From contig CP099424.1 in NCBI GenBank assembly GCA_024114885.1, positions 186,001 to 250,000 of the forward strand: DNA of 64,000 nt, written 5' to 3'. A program made the position numbers and the translations under genes. Origin of the DNA: Septoria linicola (taxonomy: Eukaryota > Ascomycota > Dothideomycetes > Mycosphaerellales > Mycosphaerellaceae). The notes beneath the pieces are model-generated. The model did not search any database. It had not been told where the DNA came from and worked only from the letters and a program-made list of their open reading frames with translations. This document shows, piece after piece, positions 23,039 to 34,725 of the stretch (its first letter is position 1; each line of letters opens with the position of its first letter).

Positions 23039-24020
23039 CTTTGACTGTCTTCGCTGAAACGCAATACGAGACCGTTGTGCTTTGTCGTGCTGCTGATGTG
23101 CAGTACTCGTGTCAATATACGAGTAGTGCCAGACAATAATGTTGAACAAGTTTGAACAAGTGCAAGTGCGCGACGGAGTTATTTTTGTGCAGTGGAGGAG
23201 TTGAGCCCCTCACTAGCGCGAACACAGCGCGTTGCCAGTAAAGGAGCCTTAGCCGCGCACTAGTCACTGGCAGTAGAGCTAGGCAAGCATGCATGCATGG
23301 CCAGCCTTACGAGGTGTTCAGGCACACAATGCCTTTGTGACGGCCATGAGTCCCTGCGCAGGTGTAGTCACCCTTGTTTGATGACTTGACGCTGGGGCGG
23401 AGGCTGGGATCCACCAAATCTGCTGCCTTGTTATGGTGGTTGAGGAGCTGGAGGCGAGGCGGCCGATTCGACACCAAGTAGTTGGCGTGCTAGGTGCTTC
23501 GGTACATTTTGATCGTTTCTTTGGATATCCGTGCCGTGTATCGCCAGTTGTGCGTCCAGCAGTCGAGGAGTCGAGTATTCGAGGCACAGACTTGATGTTC
23601 ACTTACAGGCCTTGGCGGCCTAGCACCATGCAAGCCCCTGCAAGCGTACCCGTGTGCCGGACCCACAGAGCTATGCGTCGTCGCCCTTGTACGCGACAGT
23701 ACGCGTGCTTGTCCGGCGCTCAACAACATCGACAGCACCATCTTGCTCAGCATCCATTGAACACAACAAATACCTCCAAAGCCCTTCGCAAGCTGTGCGC
23801 GTAACACATAGCCAGTAGTAACTCCGAGATCAGCCTGTTCGCGCTCACGCCAGTGCATCTCCTTCCGCATTGCTGTCGACCACCTCTCGAACGGCGTCTA
23901 TTATCGCCTTAAGCCCGCGCCCCTCAGTCACACGTCGATCGAAGCGCGATCTTGCACTCTTTCCCTTTCGTCTTATTGTAAGTACTTCCGCTCCGCACAG
24001 CAAATACCTTCGTTGCTGAC
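23039..24020. promoter_or_regulatory. divergent promoter region between the RING-like paralogues
   Basis: A 982-bp gap between the two divergent starts. Open frames inside it (for example 23433-23804 plus) have no family support. Both promoters must lie here. Confidence 0.4.
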
Positions 24021-25615
24021 ATGTGGCCACCAGAGGGCGTCATGCCTCCCGCGGCGGACAACAGTGCGCAGGCTGAGCTCGCTGCGGCGTTGCTCGGCTT
24101 GGACCTTCGCGAGCCAGACGTTGGAGTTGAAGACATCATGTCCGCTCTCAGATCTGTCCACGTCTCGACATCGGCACTCGATGTATCAGAACGCTTCATC
24201 GCAGCAGCGCAGAACTCGCACGAGCTGCACTTCGAGGTCAGTCACAGCTGCCATGTGAATGATCAGCCGCAAGCTAACATCTTCTAGATCCCTGCGCTAG
24301 GTCTCCTACCAGAGGGCAAGGCGCCATATCTCCGCAAGCCAGAGAACATCGAAGTACGAGACTGCCCAATTTTGACTGCTAAGCTCGATACCTCTTTCTC
24401 GATTCGCCTCGCCACTAGCGACATTCCATCCTTGTCCGTGGTGCAAGCAGTGGAGATCGACGGAAACGATGTCTGCGCCCTGGCTGACCACATGGAGCGT
24501 CTACATTCTGCACCTGGTATCACCACCTTCGCCTTTGTCGAGTGGGATGGAGGATGGAGTATATTGTGCCGTCTGAAGCTCACCACAATTTGGCAGCCGC
24601 CGGAGGTCGATCATCAGAGACGAAGACCTTCTCCCTTGATGCGAGAGAGTGGTCCGACATCCTCGAGGGCTTCGATGAAGAAGATGAGTGGCCTGCGATT
24701 GCGGATCATATCCTCCATCGCCGCAGCGATCGAGCCTACTTCCACGTCCATGAGAATCTCCGCCTACACAACATTGAGCTGGCTTTGACAGACCTGGCTC
24801 TGTGGGGCGAGCACTGGGACAGCGGCCGCATGCACTCCCCAAACCACCTCCTGTCCTACAATATCACCTGGCAGGGCAGCAATGAGAGCTGGGAGGGGAC
24901 CTTGCCATGCGGACACACCCAAGCTGTGCCTCCTCTGAAAGCAATTTATGACATGACAGAGGTCGAAGCCCAGGAATTCGCGTGCGACACCTGCGATGCC
25001 TACGTCTTGAGCGAGGAGGATTACCACCAAGTTCTGAACTTGTACGGCCGTCGCCATCGCGCCAAGTTCCAGTTCGATGTGCAGTGCTGGAAAGCTCTCA
25101 AGGCCCGGGCTTTGGCCGCTGACGACAAGATCTTCAAGGTGACCCATCAAGAGCTTCGTACTATCTTCAGCGAAGTCGCCGCTACCTTTCATGAACCTGA
25201 ATCGATTGTACCAGGCTTCATGAGTTTGGTCGACAGCAAGGAGACTTTGATGATCCTCCAGCACTTGTACAGCGTCTTCTGCAACGGGGAAACCTCTGTC
25301 ACTGTCGACACAGCAGCTTCTCCTGAGGCTTACTTTGATATGTTGTTCGAGAGGTTGTGTGACGAGGCTGGTCTGGGACCCAACGAAGATGTGGCTGGCA
25401 TCCTTCCCATCGGCTTTGAGACTTTCCTCCATCAATGGATTCAGCGTGTCTTCCTCTGCCTCAAGACGAAGGAGGCGCACCAGGAGAATGACCTTGCCGA
25501 TGAGCTGATGTGCATGATGCTGGACAATAGCAAGACCGCAGGTGACAGGAAGCGGAAGCCAGGAAAGGCACGGCAGGTCCAGGAGGATGACGGTCCGCAG
25601 TGCTTTCGCCTGTAG
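24021..25615 (+). CDS. RING-like protein, paralogue B with degenerate finger
   Basis: Exons 24021-24236, 24288-24516 and 24597-25615 give 487 aa in phase. The second intron (24517-24596) is the best of several choices. The product is homologous to the divergent gene at 21464-23038. Shared blocks, in the same order: LPCGH, MTEVEAQEFACDTCDAYVL, RRHRAKFQFDVQCWKAL, LRTIFSEVAATFHEP, ETLMILQHLY and EDVAGILPIGFETFLHQWI. Here the finger keeps LPCGH and one CDTC pair but has lost the middle cysteines, so zinc binding is doubtful. The N-terminus (PPAADNSAQAELAAALLGL) has no counterpart recognised in paralogue A. Function unknown. Confidence 0.7.
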
Positions 25616-27498
25616 TGCTGTGAGGGTTGTTGTATGAGATGGAGTGTGTTCAGGTATTGTACAGTCAGCTGGAGGTCAGACTTTTGACCGCGACGCATAG
25701 CTGCTTTGTGCTTGTATGTAATGTGCCAGATCAAAGCTCGCAGCATTGTCCCAGTCCGTGGTGGCACGGAGGTGGTTATCTTTCATCGCGTGACGCTGAT
25801 GTCCAGGTCCTGGATTCGTATAGGTCATGTTGTGGTCGTGTATATAAGATGTTCTGAGGAACTTTCATCCACGAGACGGGTCCGGTGGAGTAGGATGACT
25901 CGGAGGAAAGCCATGCTGCTGTATGATCCTTGGTGAATCTGCGAAGTGAATGCTCATGGTCTCTGTTGTGGTACAAGGCTGAGCAGTGGCCTAGAGCTCC
26001 AGTCGCGATGCTTGTGAAAGTATAGGTCGTGTTGTGGCATAGCATACAGAAGTCCGTCAAGCATTGCTGGCGGAAAGATGGAGGTGGAAGAAGCAGCCCC
26101 CAGACAGGCTTGAACCTCCAAAGTGAATGAGCGGCACGTCATCCGCTAGCGCGAGACGGTTTTGAGCCGACGGGCAAACTCTTGGCATCAGCGTTCGCTG
26201 TTTCCTTCGCAACTTTCCACTTCAACATCTCAGACTTCGAATGTCGTTTCACCGTTCACGTCAAAGCAGGATGCACGCGCATGCTTGCAACTCGCTCGCT
26301 GATGCAGGGAGGGTACTTTGACCCATGCCTACGGGGCAGCTTCGATGAAGCACAAAGCCGTACGCGCCTCGTTATACTTGAACAAAGAGCTTAGTGGCAG
26401 GCAACAATGTCGCAGGCTGAGACGATATCACGAGCCGGAAATCACCATGAGACTCAGCAATCCTCTGTGCTGGTCAGCCCCGCCTTCTGACTCTCCATTC
26501 AAGTGAGATTGCGAAGGCACAACCCAGACGCGCACCACCTCGTACAAGATCGAACGGTCGTTACCAGTGTACTGTTCGCTGGAAGTGAACGGAGATACTG
26601 AACTTCACATGCTAGATCCTCTGTCAATATACGACAGTAATGCTGTGACAGCAGGCTACCATGCGATCATTCTGGCCAATCGCAGATACCGACAACCAGT
26701 TCTGATAAGCCCAAGCGAATGTAAGAAGTAAGCCTGTCAGATAGATCGAGGTTAGCCTCTCAACTCCACGCTTCTCTCCATCTCACCCCAGATACCATCA
26801 GCTCGGACAGATTGCCTGGTTTGTTGAAGAATGCCAAGCCAGCTTATCGGACAGCAAGGAGTGTTGCGACACAAGATCAGCCTCACTTGCCGGGCGCACG
26901 AACAAAGCAACGAGAGAGATGAAAGGAAACTGCACTCGAGCATCCGTCTGTGCTGACAGAAACTACTTCGACAGCGAATCTTGAATGACTTTTGAATGAC
27001 TTTGAAGCCATGTTCACCGAGCTGCAGTAGCTTCTATAACGATCTAACGAGCAAGATCCCAAAGCCAGCACCTGCAAGGCGTGGAATTGATACATGGCAC
27101 GCCTTCTCCGCGGATTGCACGCTCAGTTGATATCGCAGGGTGCTTATCTTTATGCGTTCGTTGAGACGATAAGGCAGGACCCTAGCGTGGCTTGGCTGCG
27201 AGTCTTGGGAGATAAGTACACTACTACACCTTTCACAACCCATTGGCGAACTCAAGTCTAGGCTTACGATATTTCACGCCACGAAACCAAGGCTCAGCTT
27301 TAACAGCACAACGTGCGCCAGGAAAGAGATCAGCGGAGATGTGTATTCGACGAGGCGCCGCGCTACTGGGAGCATATCGTGGTTGTACTTGGCAGCCACA
27401 TGAGTGCCATGTGCCATAAAGGACGGTCGGAATGTCGCGAATATGGCAAGGAAGACAAACACCTTCATCGCACAGCAGAAGTCCGATAGACGATCAAA
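25616..27498. other. long intergenic region
   Basis: Almost 1.9 kb without a supported gene. A short degenerate direct repeat around TATAGGTCRTGTTGTGG occurs near 25815 and 26025. A tRNA-like B-box (ggttcaagcc, minus strand, near 26107-26116) has no matching stems. Confidence 0.45.
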
Positions 27499-29080
27499 AT
27501 GGTTACAGTCGCAAGCTTGTGGAGCGCTCCGGCCATTAACCCGATCAACCAAAAGGCTCGAACCATACCAGTGCTGAATCCTGTCAACAAGTATGGCCGA
27601 GTTTTCTTCTTCTCCTGGTTCGGATTCTTCATTGCGTTCTGGTCTTGGTAAGTGACTCTCTCTGACTGCTATCGTAGACACGGCTAATCTTTCCAGGTAC
27701 GCATTTACGCCACTGCTCAGTCTTACAATCAAGAAAGACCTGAACCTCACCACGGAGCAAATTGCGAACACGAACATTGCTGCGCTGACTGGTACTCTGC
27801 TTGTGCGATTCGTGGCCGGTCCGCTGTGTGATCGATTTGGACCAAGATGGACATACATCATGATCCTACTCGCTGGATCGATCCCAACAGCAATGGCAGG
27901 ACTGGTCAACAGCTGGCGAGGACTGCTCGCGTTGCGCTTCTTCGTTGGAATACTCGGAGGAACCTTCGTGCCTTGCCAGGTCTGGTCAACTGGCTTCTTC
28001 GATAAGAACGTTGTCGGCTCTGCTAATGCCCTGATTGGCGGCTGGGGTAACTCAGGTGGTGGTATCACCTACTTTTTGATGCCTGTGATCTATGACAGTA
28101 AGCTTCTCTCAGCCATGATTGTGGCTGCAGTGTCTAACAGTCAGCCAGGTCTCCGTACTGACCAGGGTCTCACGTCAAACGTCGCATGGCGCGTCGCCTT
28201 CATCGTGCCTTTCATCCTGATCGTCTCCACCGCTGCTGGCATGCTGTTCCTTTGCGACGACACACCAACTGGCAAATGGAGCGAGCGACACGCTGCCGCC
28301 CGACAGCTTCCGCAACGCATCATCGATGTCCCAGTCACCCCAAGCGACAGAAGTCTCAGCGAGAAGGACACGAAAGAGAAGCCCGACCTTGAGCAAGATG
28401 CAAACAACTCAGATGTCCGTCACGGTCAAGTCCTCGACGCTGCTCAGGGAGAAGTGGTCGTCGCTCCAACCGCGAAGAACATGCTCCGCATTCTCGCTTC
28501 TCCTCAGACTCTCTTCCATGCTGCGACCTACGCTTGCTCGTTCGGTGGCGAACTTGCGATCAACTCCTACCTCGGCGCATACTACCTCAAGAACTTCCCA
28601 TATCTGGGCCAAACTGGTGCTGGTCGCTGGGCAGCAATGTTCGGTCTGCTGAATGTCGTGACGCGTCCACTTGGCGGCATCATCGCCGACATCCTGTACA
28701 AGTACACCTCCTCACTCTGGGTCAAGAAGATGTGGATCGTCTTCGTCGGCATCGTTTCCGGAGCCATGCTCATCGCAATCGGCCTGACAGATCCCAACTC
28801 CGAGTCGATGATGTTTGGTCTCATTGCCGGCATGGCGATCTTCTTGGAAGCTGGCAATGGAGCTAACTTTGCTCTTGTTCCACATGTACACCCTCAATCC
28901 AATGGTATTCTGTCTGGGATTGTGGGAGCCGTGGGAAATCTGGGAGGTGTGATCTATGCCATTGTCTTTAGATTCCATGGCACAGACTACGCAGAGAGCT
29001 TCTGGATCACGGGAGTCATGATCATTGGGTTGAACTTGGTGCTATGCTGGGTCAACCCAATCCCAAAGTCGCAGAGATGA
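27499..29080 (+). CDS. nrtA: nitrate/nitrite transporter, NNP family
   Basis: Plasma-membrane high-affinity nitrate transporter of the major facilitator superfamily, like Aspergillus CrnA/NrtA. Exons 27499-27647, 27697-28097 and 28149-29080 give 493 aa. The start (MVTVASLWSAPAINPINQKA) fits the family. The MFS motif reads FVAGPLCDRFGPRWTY. The first nitrate signature is GGWGNSGGGITYFLMP, the second is GNGANFALVPHVHPQSNG followed by GIVGAVGNLGGV. The cytosolic central loop (about 255-305) is charged and contains PSDRSLSEKDTKEK, a plausible phosphorylation region. No nitrate or nitrite reductase gene lies next to it, unlike the classic fungal cluster. Intron 2 (28098-28148) is 51 nt, a multiple of three without a stop. 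Confidence 0.93.
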
Positions 29081-29426
29081 GCCACTTCGGATGCAAGTAG
29101 CAAATACACATAGACTGCATGAATGAATGTCCATATTGATGTACCGAAGTTGAACACCAAGCACAACATCGCGTAGCACGAATTGCGCGGAATAGACTCC
29201 GCACCACGCCATCAACGTCACCAGTACATCTTCCACCCTGTTCCTGGATTCTTGTCGCGTCAAAGCGACAACATGTGATGTAAGTGCGCGTCCACAAACG
29301 ATCAGCATTGACATTGCTTGTGTTCTGCAGATCCAATGGTAAGTTAAAGATGGCCGTCTTCTACTTCTCATCATCCTCATCTATCACATCTCCTCTGTAC
29401 CATCCTCCATAGGACATATAACAATC
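29081..29426. other. intergenic, nothing seen
   Basis: Short same-strand gap between the nitrate transporter and the DUF2237 gene. It holds the presumed terminator and promoter, but no motif was recognised. Confidence 0.45.
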
Positions 29427-30052
29427 ATGGCAGAGAAGACACAACAAACATCCACCAAGCCGACTGTGCAAGGCAACAAGAATGGTATGCTCACTCCATC
29501 CACAACTCCAATGTTAATTACTCACTAACAACTCTTCTCCCTCCAGTCGCCGGCGGCCCCCTCTCCCTCTTCCAAAAAGGCGAAGGCTTCCACAAAGATG
29601 GCTACTGCCGCAGCTCCTCCAAAGAAGACTCCGGCCCTCGCGGAAACTTCTCCATCGCCGCAACTCTAACCCACGGCTTCCTACAATCCGAATACGGCGA
29701 CGATCCACCCTACAAAGGCCACTCTGCCGGCCAAAAGATGTGCATTTCCGCACACGATTTCCTCTCCGCAATAAAAGAAATGGGTCCAGATACAGGGCCT
29801 AAAGTGCATTTGCACGCGACGGACGAGAGGGCGTTGGAAGTGGTGGATTATAAGACGCTGAAAAAGTATGTGGCGGCGCCGGAGGCGGGTGCGGGGAGTG
29901 GGAGGCAGGAAGGGCATGTGGATCCGAAGAGTAGTGGCGGGGCGGTGAAGGAGAGTAGTGAGGTTGGAGGGGACCAAGAAGCTGGGAGTGGGAAGAGTCA
30001 GAATAAAGGGACGGAAGCGAAGCCCAAGGGAAGTGAAGGGCAACGAGGGTGA
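29427..30052 (+). CDS. DUF2237 family protein
   Basis: Small soluble protein of the DUF2237 family, which is widespread in bacteria and fungi and of unknown biochemical role. Exons 29427-29484 and 29547-30052 join in phase to 187 aa. The first exon gives MAEKTQQTSTKPTVQGNKN. The domain runs from NVAGGPLSLF through GFHKDGYCRSSSKEDSGPRG, SIAATLTHGFL, AGQKMCISAHDFLSAI and VHLHATDERALEVV to LKKYVA (residues about 18-133). The C-terminal 55 residues are low-complexity, rich in Gly, Ser, Glu and Lys (for example GGDQEAGSGKSQNKG). No signal peptide or membrane helix. No neighbour suggests a pathway. Confidence 0.85.
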
Positions 30053-31154
30053 GTGATAGAAGAGCCGGATAGATGAGGTCTTAAGACGTGAAGTGATTAT
30101 CAATGTACAACATGCAATGAAGGTGTATCAATTCCATCCTCCAACCCTCTCCATTATGCTCAGACCACGTCAGCTTCACGCGTAACCCTAGCTGCGCTTC
30201 TCCACAACGCCGCAGAACGAGTGTTGCAATGTCCTTTGCCAAGTTGCCCAATACCTCAGCAAGATCGTGCTGTGAAGCTGAGCACAATTCTTCCACAAGT
30301 GCCCATGAGCAGCTATGGATCATCCTCATCTGACTCGTACTCATACTCACCGTCGCCATCATCTCAATCCGTATCTTCCTCGTCGTCCGCGCCACCGTCA
30401 TCGTCGTCCCCGCCTCCTTCGTTATCTTCGCTCTCAACAAAACACGTACAGCACACTCGTGGCAAGATTCTCAACAGCGGATGTTCGAACACTCCACATA
30501 AAGCATCAATTATCCCTTGCGTCATCCCATTGGACGGGTTGAACCTGAAGTAACGTTCTAACTCTGTCACCTGGCTTTGGACCAGTCGCTTCAACTTGAG
30601 TCTCGTATGTTCACAGCAGATGGGACGCCGAATCTCGTTGTCGAGGGTAGCGACATAGCGAAAGCTCAAGTCCGCATACTTCTCGCGGAATATCATCCAC
30701 CACCCAACGAACTGGGAGTCTGGAATGCCGGGTGTTGCGAAAGCCAGGTATAGGTGACGATTGCCGGCTAGCACCTCCCGCAACGGCTTGTGAGTGCGTG
30801 TCCGGTCGGCAATCCTCATCCAGCCAACGATCTATTGTGACCACGCTGAGTAGCGGACGACAAAATCGATGCGGCAACGACCGAACACAATCAAGTGAGC
30901 TTCTGTCGCGATTTGCCAGCAGTTGGCATGGCTCAGTCTCGTCGATGCTGTGCTGAGGTCGTGCAGCTCGCACGACAGTGCTTGACAAGATACGGGCCGG
31001 TTCCTGCGTTGGCTCGCGCTTTGTCTGCATCGAAAGGTATTGCTCGCGCAGAAAGTTGAGGTCCACTGCGAGTTCATCGAACTCAGCAGGCTGTTCCAGT
31101 TGTATTTCTGGTCCTGCAACTCATCAGCACTGGCCAATGATCCTCATGTCCAAG

Positions 31155-31589
31155 AGCTGAAGCACGTTGTGAGAAAGAACCCGGCGAAGGACGCATATGC
31201 TGCACATTATGCCCGCGTCGCTCCACGCCCGCGATTGTTTCCTGGAAGAGGTCACGGCAAGCTGCCATCCTGGGAGATCCAGCAATACCAGAGAGCATAG
31301 AGCTGAAGCACGTTGTGAGAAAGAACCCGGCGAAGGACGCATATGCTGCACATTATGCCCGCGTCGCTCCACGCCCGCGATTGTTTCCTGGAAGAGGTCA
31401 CGGCAAGCTGCCATCCTGGGAGATCCAGCAATACCAGAGAGCATAGAGCTGAAGCACGTTGTGAGAAAGAACCCGGCGAAGGACGCATATGCTGCACATT
31501 ATGCCCGCGTCGCTCCACGCCCGCGATTGTTTCCTGGAAGAGGTCACGGCAAGCTGCCATCCTGGGAGATCCAGCAATACCAGAGAGCA
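31155..31589. repeat. three perfect tandem copies of a 146-bp unit
   Basis: Units start at 31155, 31301 and 31447, each beginning agctgaagcacgttgtgaga and ending near gagagca(tag). The three copies read identically by eye. The third lacks only the last three bases. Identity implies very recent duplication or an assembly artefact. Confidence 0.93.
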
Positions 31590-31673
31590 AATATTGTTGG
31601 AATGACTCCGAGAATGACAAGTTATGCAGACAGCCGCCAAGGTATAGCTGAGCGTGGATGCAATGCTGAATTT

Positions 31674-31690
31674 CAGAGAGAGAGAGAGAG
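31674..31690. repeat. GA microsatellite
   Basis: Short run of ag dinucleotides just beyond the third tandem copy, inside the putative 5' exon of the damaged membrane-protein gene. Confidence 0.8.
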
Positions 31691-32151
31691 CCAGAAGTAA
31701 ACAGAGAATAGTTGTGGCAAGGTTAGCAGCGACACAACGCCAGTCCGTGGAAAGTGTAACGCGATCGAGAAGGCGCTCACTGTCAGCGTTGGCGGCTCCT
31801 TCCTCCCTCTCGATCAAGCTCTCACTTACCTCACTCTGTGATGAACCTCTGTCGTGCTTCACTGGCATCTGTGGTTCCGTTCCGCGTGGCGGGCACATGG
31901 CTTAGAGCTGCTTACGCGGGTCAGCCTTGACTTCGCCACGCTACAACTTACAATGCTGAGCACTGCTGGATACCGGACGGTAAGATACAGCGACATCTCA
32001 TCTCTTCGTAGTCGAATTCATCGTCCACAGTAGAAGTACATGCTTATATCATGTCAACTGGCTTTTCCCAGAGTTCCTGATCCTGCGCATGAGAGCGCAA
32101 TCCATTTCCCTTCGTCCACAGCTTACAAACCATCATCCCTCATGCTCATAT

Positions 32152-32764
32152 CTATACAATCATCTGCGCGACACCCTGACCTCCCAACGTCTTGCTGCTC
32201 TGGAACTCTTGGCCCTTGAAGCCTGCCAAAGCATAAAATGCCGCTGCAAAGAGTAAGACGACGGCGGCTGCGATCAGACTCGTCGGTCGTGCAATGATGC
32301 TGAGCCATTGGATGACGGAGAGGATGGCGTATATGGCCGCGCGCATGTAATTCGTTGCAAATCGGCGGATGAAAGCGTCGAATTTGGGTGAAGTTGGGCA
32401 GATTCGGAGGAGGAGCGGCACTTCGATGAAGAGGATGATGAAGGATGAGACTCTGCAATGATTTTATGTTTAGCAAGGTGCTAGAGGGGGCAGGACGAGG
32501 GTCAACATACAGGCATATCACGCTGAAGAGGATGACCCAGTGAAGATTGAAGATGTTCGCTATGCCCAGCGCAAAGCATAGGATCATTGCCAGAATGCCC
32601 GTCCTGGTGGTTGCTGTCAGTCTCAATTCCTCATTAGGTGCGAAGTAGTGTGCCCAACCATTGGCCATATATACCTGCGCTTTGGTCAGCATGTGCACGT
32701 CAAGATCTGGTTGGAGGATTGGCATACTGAAGTTCCGCGACCTGAACTCTTCAGCGAGAGTCAT
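32152..32764 (-). CDS. TVP18: Golgi membrane protein TVP18
   Basis: Small four-helix Golgi protein involved in vesicle trafficking. It has four exons: 32764-32728, 32674-32659, 32603-32511 and 32452-32152, giving 148 aa, the usual TVP18 length. The spliced N-terminus reads MTLAEEFRSRNFSIYGQWTG, which is the family start. The IYGQW part comes from a 16-nt microexon. Then ILCFALGIANIFNLHWV (helix 1), FIILFIEVPLLLRICPTSPK (helix 2), RRFATNYMRAAIYAILSV (helix 3), SLIAAAVVLLFAAAFYAL (helix 4) and the conserved end SSKTLGGQGVAQMIV. All introns are 53-58 nt with GT-AG ends. The long open frame through exon 1 and intron 1 is misleading. Confidence 0.95.
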
Positions 32765-33666
32765 CGTGTCCTATGTTTACAGCTCCCTGCTGTATCGAAT
32801 TCTGTTCTGCGATGCTGTAACAGAATGTTGTTGGGTGGGTCGATGCTCGAGTCTAGATCGGCTTATTGACAGCTGTGAGCTCTTTGAGGTGCTTCGGATG
32901 TCTCGACAAGGCAGTTTCGCGGCACTATATCTGCCTCCAGGCGACAGTGTTGAAGTGGTATGACAATTCACCAGCAGCAATGGCAGTGCAAGAAGATAGC
33001 AGTAGCAATGTGGTTCGAGGTGTCGTGCCTGCCTAGAAAGTGAGCTTGCAACAACATTGCGGCTCCGGGAAGCAGCTGATCGTCCGCTTGTGCTTGGCTC
33101 CCGTTGCGAGGGTCAGCCCAGCCACTCTTTCACACGACGTGGCTTTGATCATCGCGAGACTTGCATGTGAAAGGCGACTTCACATCATCAGTTCAGCGAC
33201 GGGCATCACAGTGATTCAGAGTGGCCCGGTGATGGTCATGAGCGATGAGCGCGTGGACTACTTTCGCAGAGATCACAGTTTCTCAAGACCGAGACGCGAA
33301 AAGGTGTCAACGAGCAGCCCACAGACAACTTTTGACCAGTAGTTCTATAGGATATAAGGCCAATGTCTTCACGCTACACCGCGAGATGCTCGGAAACGCG
33401 TGTGCGCGTCGAACTTGCAGGATGACGGGAAGAGAGTGAGGTTCCCGACAGCGGTTCCTCGCCAATCAGGTGAAGTGAAGTGAAGAGAAGTGGGATGAAA
33501 TGAGGCAGGTACATGCCACTAGTTAATGCAATTCTAGTCACTTCCTTCTAGATTTCCACTTGTACCACAAGCTCTCCTCCAGCGACCTCGACTTCGAAGC
33601 TTCAAGTTCTACATCAAGCACTCATCATCAAGCACTTCAGCGAGAGACAATCAGCACAGTGTCGCC
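32765..33666. other. divergent intergenic region
   Basis: Between TVP18 and the F-box gene. Contains a short run of gtgaa units near 33471-33487. No supported gene. Confidence 0.45.
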
Positions 33667-34725
33667 ATGTCGGCTTTGCTCCTTGTTGAGTATGGCGAGG
33701 TCGTTGCCTCCGAGGCCAAACTAGACTCCAATGGTACGCGTCTGGAGATCTCTTTGGAGGACTTGCAGACTCTTCGAACGCACAGTCGTCAACTCGAGGC
33801 CAGCATCAACAATTTGAAACATAGTGATCAGCTCCTCTCTTCTAACCTGCAAGACATCCATCGTGCGGAAGAGGCCTCCTCGCTCTTGTCGAGTCACATC
33901 GACAAGCTGTGGCACCTCATACCGATCAGAAGCAAGCCGACAGCCGGATCTGCTGTGGTAGCCACGAAGGTCTTTGCAGTGCCGGAATTGCTTGAAATCA
34001 TCCTAATGTTGCTTCCAGCAAAAAGCATCTTGAACGCTCAGCAAGTGGGTCGTGTTTGGCGCGATGCGGTCAACGGCTCAGTCATGCTCAAGACAAAACT
34101 AGGCTTGATCGTGAATTCGAGTCTGGCTCCACAGACACCATTTTCGTGTGAGAACGAGGCTGACTGTTTTCCTGGTCTCATCATCACCATTGATCGTGAT
34201 TGGGAGCCGTTTGCCAGTCTTGACATGGACGTCATGGAGGAAGAGACGAACAACGAACTTACAATCGTGGGCAGCTGTACCCTTGTCCCGCCATCAGTCG
34301 GAACCCGTTGCCGCTCCATGCAACTCTGCCAGCCGCCTTTGAAGGCCGTCTGCCTCAGCACAGGGGCACGTGGGACAGGAACAGGTTCCATGGGCAGGCG
34401 GCCTCCCACCTACACTCAAACGTTAGACTGCGGAGAAGAATCAGGCGTCACAGTCGGCAGCCTGCTTGATGCGATCAACAGTGAACCCATCCTCAGGCTG
34501 GCCCAAGAAATCAGGATCGAAGGGTTTGCCAAGCTGAATAGTGAGCATCCTATCATGGAAGAGCGGAGGATAGCGTACGAAGGCGCAAAGAAGCGCGCTG
34601 CGGCGAAGGAGAGGAGGCGAGCAAAGCGACGTGCTCGGAGCGAAGCACTTGATCCTAATGGCGGGTACTGGTCCAGCGATGATTACAGTGATTCTGATCG
34701 GAGTGATTCCGATATCGATGCTTAG
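33667..34725 (+). CDS. F-box domain protein
   Basis: Single exon, 352 aa. The N-terminal third is helical with heptad-like leucines (LEDLQTLRTHSRQLEASINN), probably coiled coil. An F-box follows at about residues 100-145: VFAVPELLEIILMLLPAKSI, then LNAQQVGRVWRDAVNGS. This predicts binding to Skp1 in an SCF ubiquitin ligase. The rest resembles the many fungal F-box proteins with no known substrate domain. The C-terminus is basic (KKRAAAKERRRAKRRARS), then acidic and Ser-rich (YSDSDRSDSDID), suggesting nuclear location. It is convergent with SAM50, 124 bp apart. Confidence 0.75.
   Translation: MSALLLVEYGEVVASEAKLDSNGTRLEISLEDLQTLRTHSRQLEASINNLKHSDQLLSSNLQDIHRAEEASSLLSSHIDKLWHLIPIRSKPTAGSAVVATKVFAVPELLEIILMLLPAKSILNAQQVGRVWRDAVNGSVMLKTKLGLIVNSSLAPQTPFSCENEADCFPGLIITIDRDWEPFASLDMDVMEEETNNELTIVGSCTLVPPSVGTRCRSMQLCQPPLKAVCLSTGARGTGTGSMGRRPPTYTQTLDCGEESGVTVGSLLDAINSEPILRLAQEIRIEGFAKLNSEHPIMEERRIAYEGAKKRAAAKERRRAKRRARSEALDPNGGYWSSDDYSDSDRSDSDIDA

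Larger units (their letters stand above)
30291..31898 (-). pseudogene. membrane-anchored protein gene of unknown family, damaged
   Basis: The 5' part, starting at 31898 (MCPPRGTEPQMPVKHDRGSS), has a charged cytosolic head and one strong helix (LATTILCLLLALSLSLKF), like a type II membrane protein. It then enters a triplicated 146-bp segment. Beyond it, one frame is open from about 31137 to 30364 except for a TAG at 30834-30832. It contains GNRHLYLAFATPG, GWWMIFREKYADLSFRY and a very acidic end (DDDDGGADDEEDTD). Because 146 is not a multiple of three, the extra copies shift the frame by one base in net terms. No family was recognised. The strand choice rests on the anchor and the long downstream frame. 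The plus strand also has open frames here, so confidence is modest. Confidence 0.45.

Noticed and set aside
23318..23870. Gene between the RING-like paralogues
   Set aside because: Overlapping frames of about 95-126 aa on both strands without any conserved block or leader.
26095..26170. tRNA-like B-box (ggttcaagcc) on the minus strand
   Set aside because: The T-stem has a mismatch and no matching acceptor or D-arm exists within 75 bases.
31197..31700. 167-aa plus-strand frame through the tandem repeat
   Set aside because: It is open only because the same 146 bp is read in three frames. No leader or domain.
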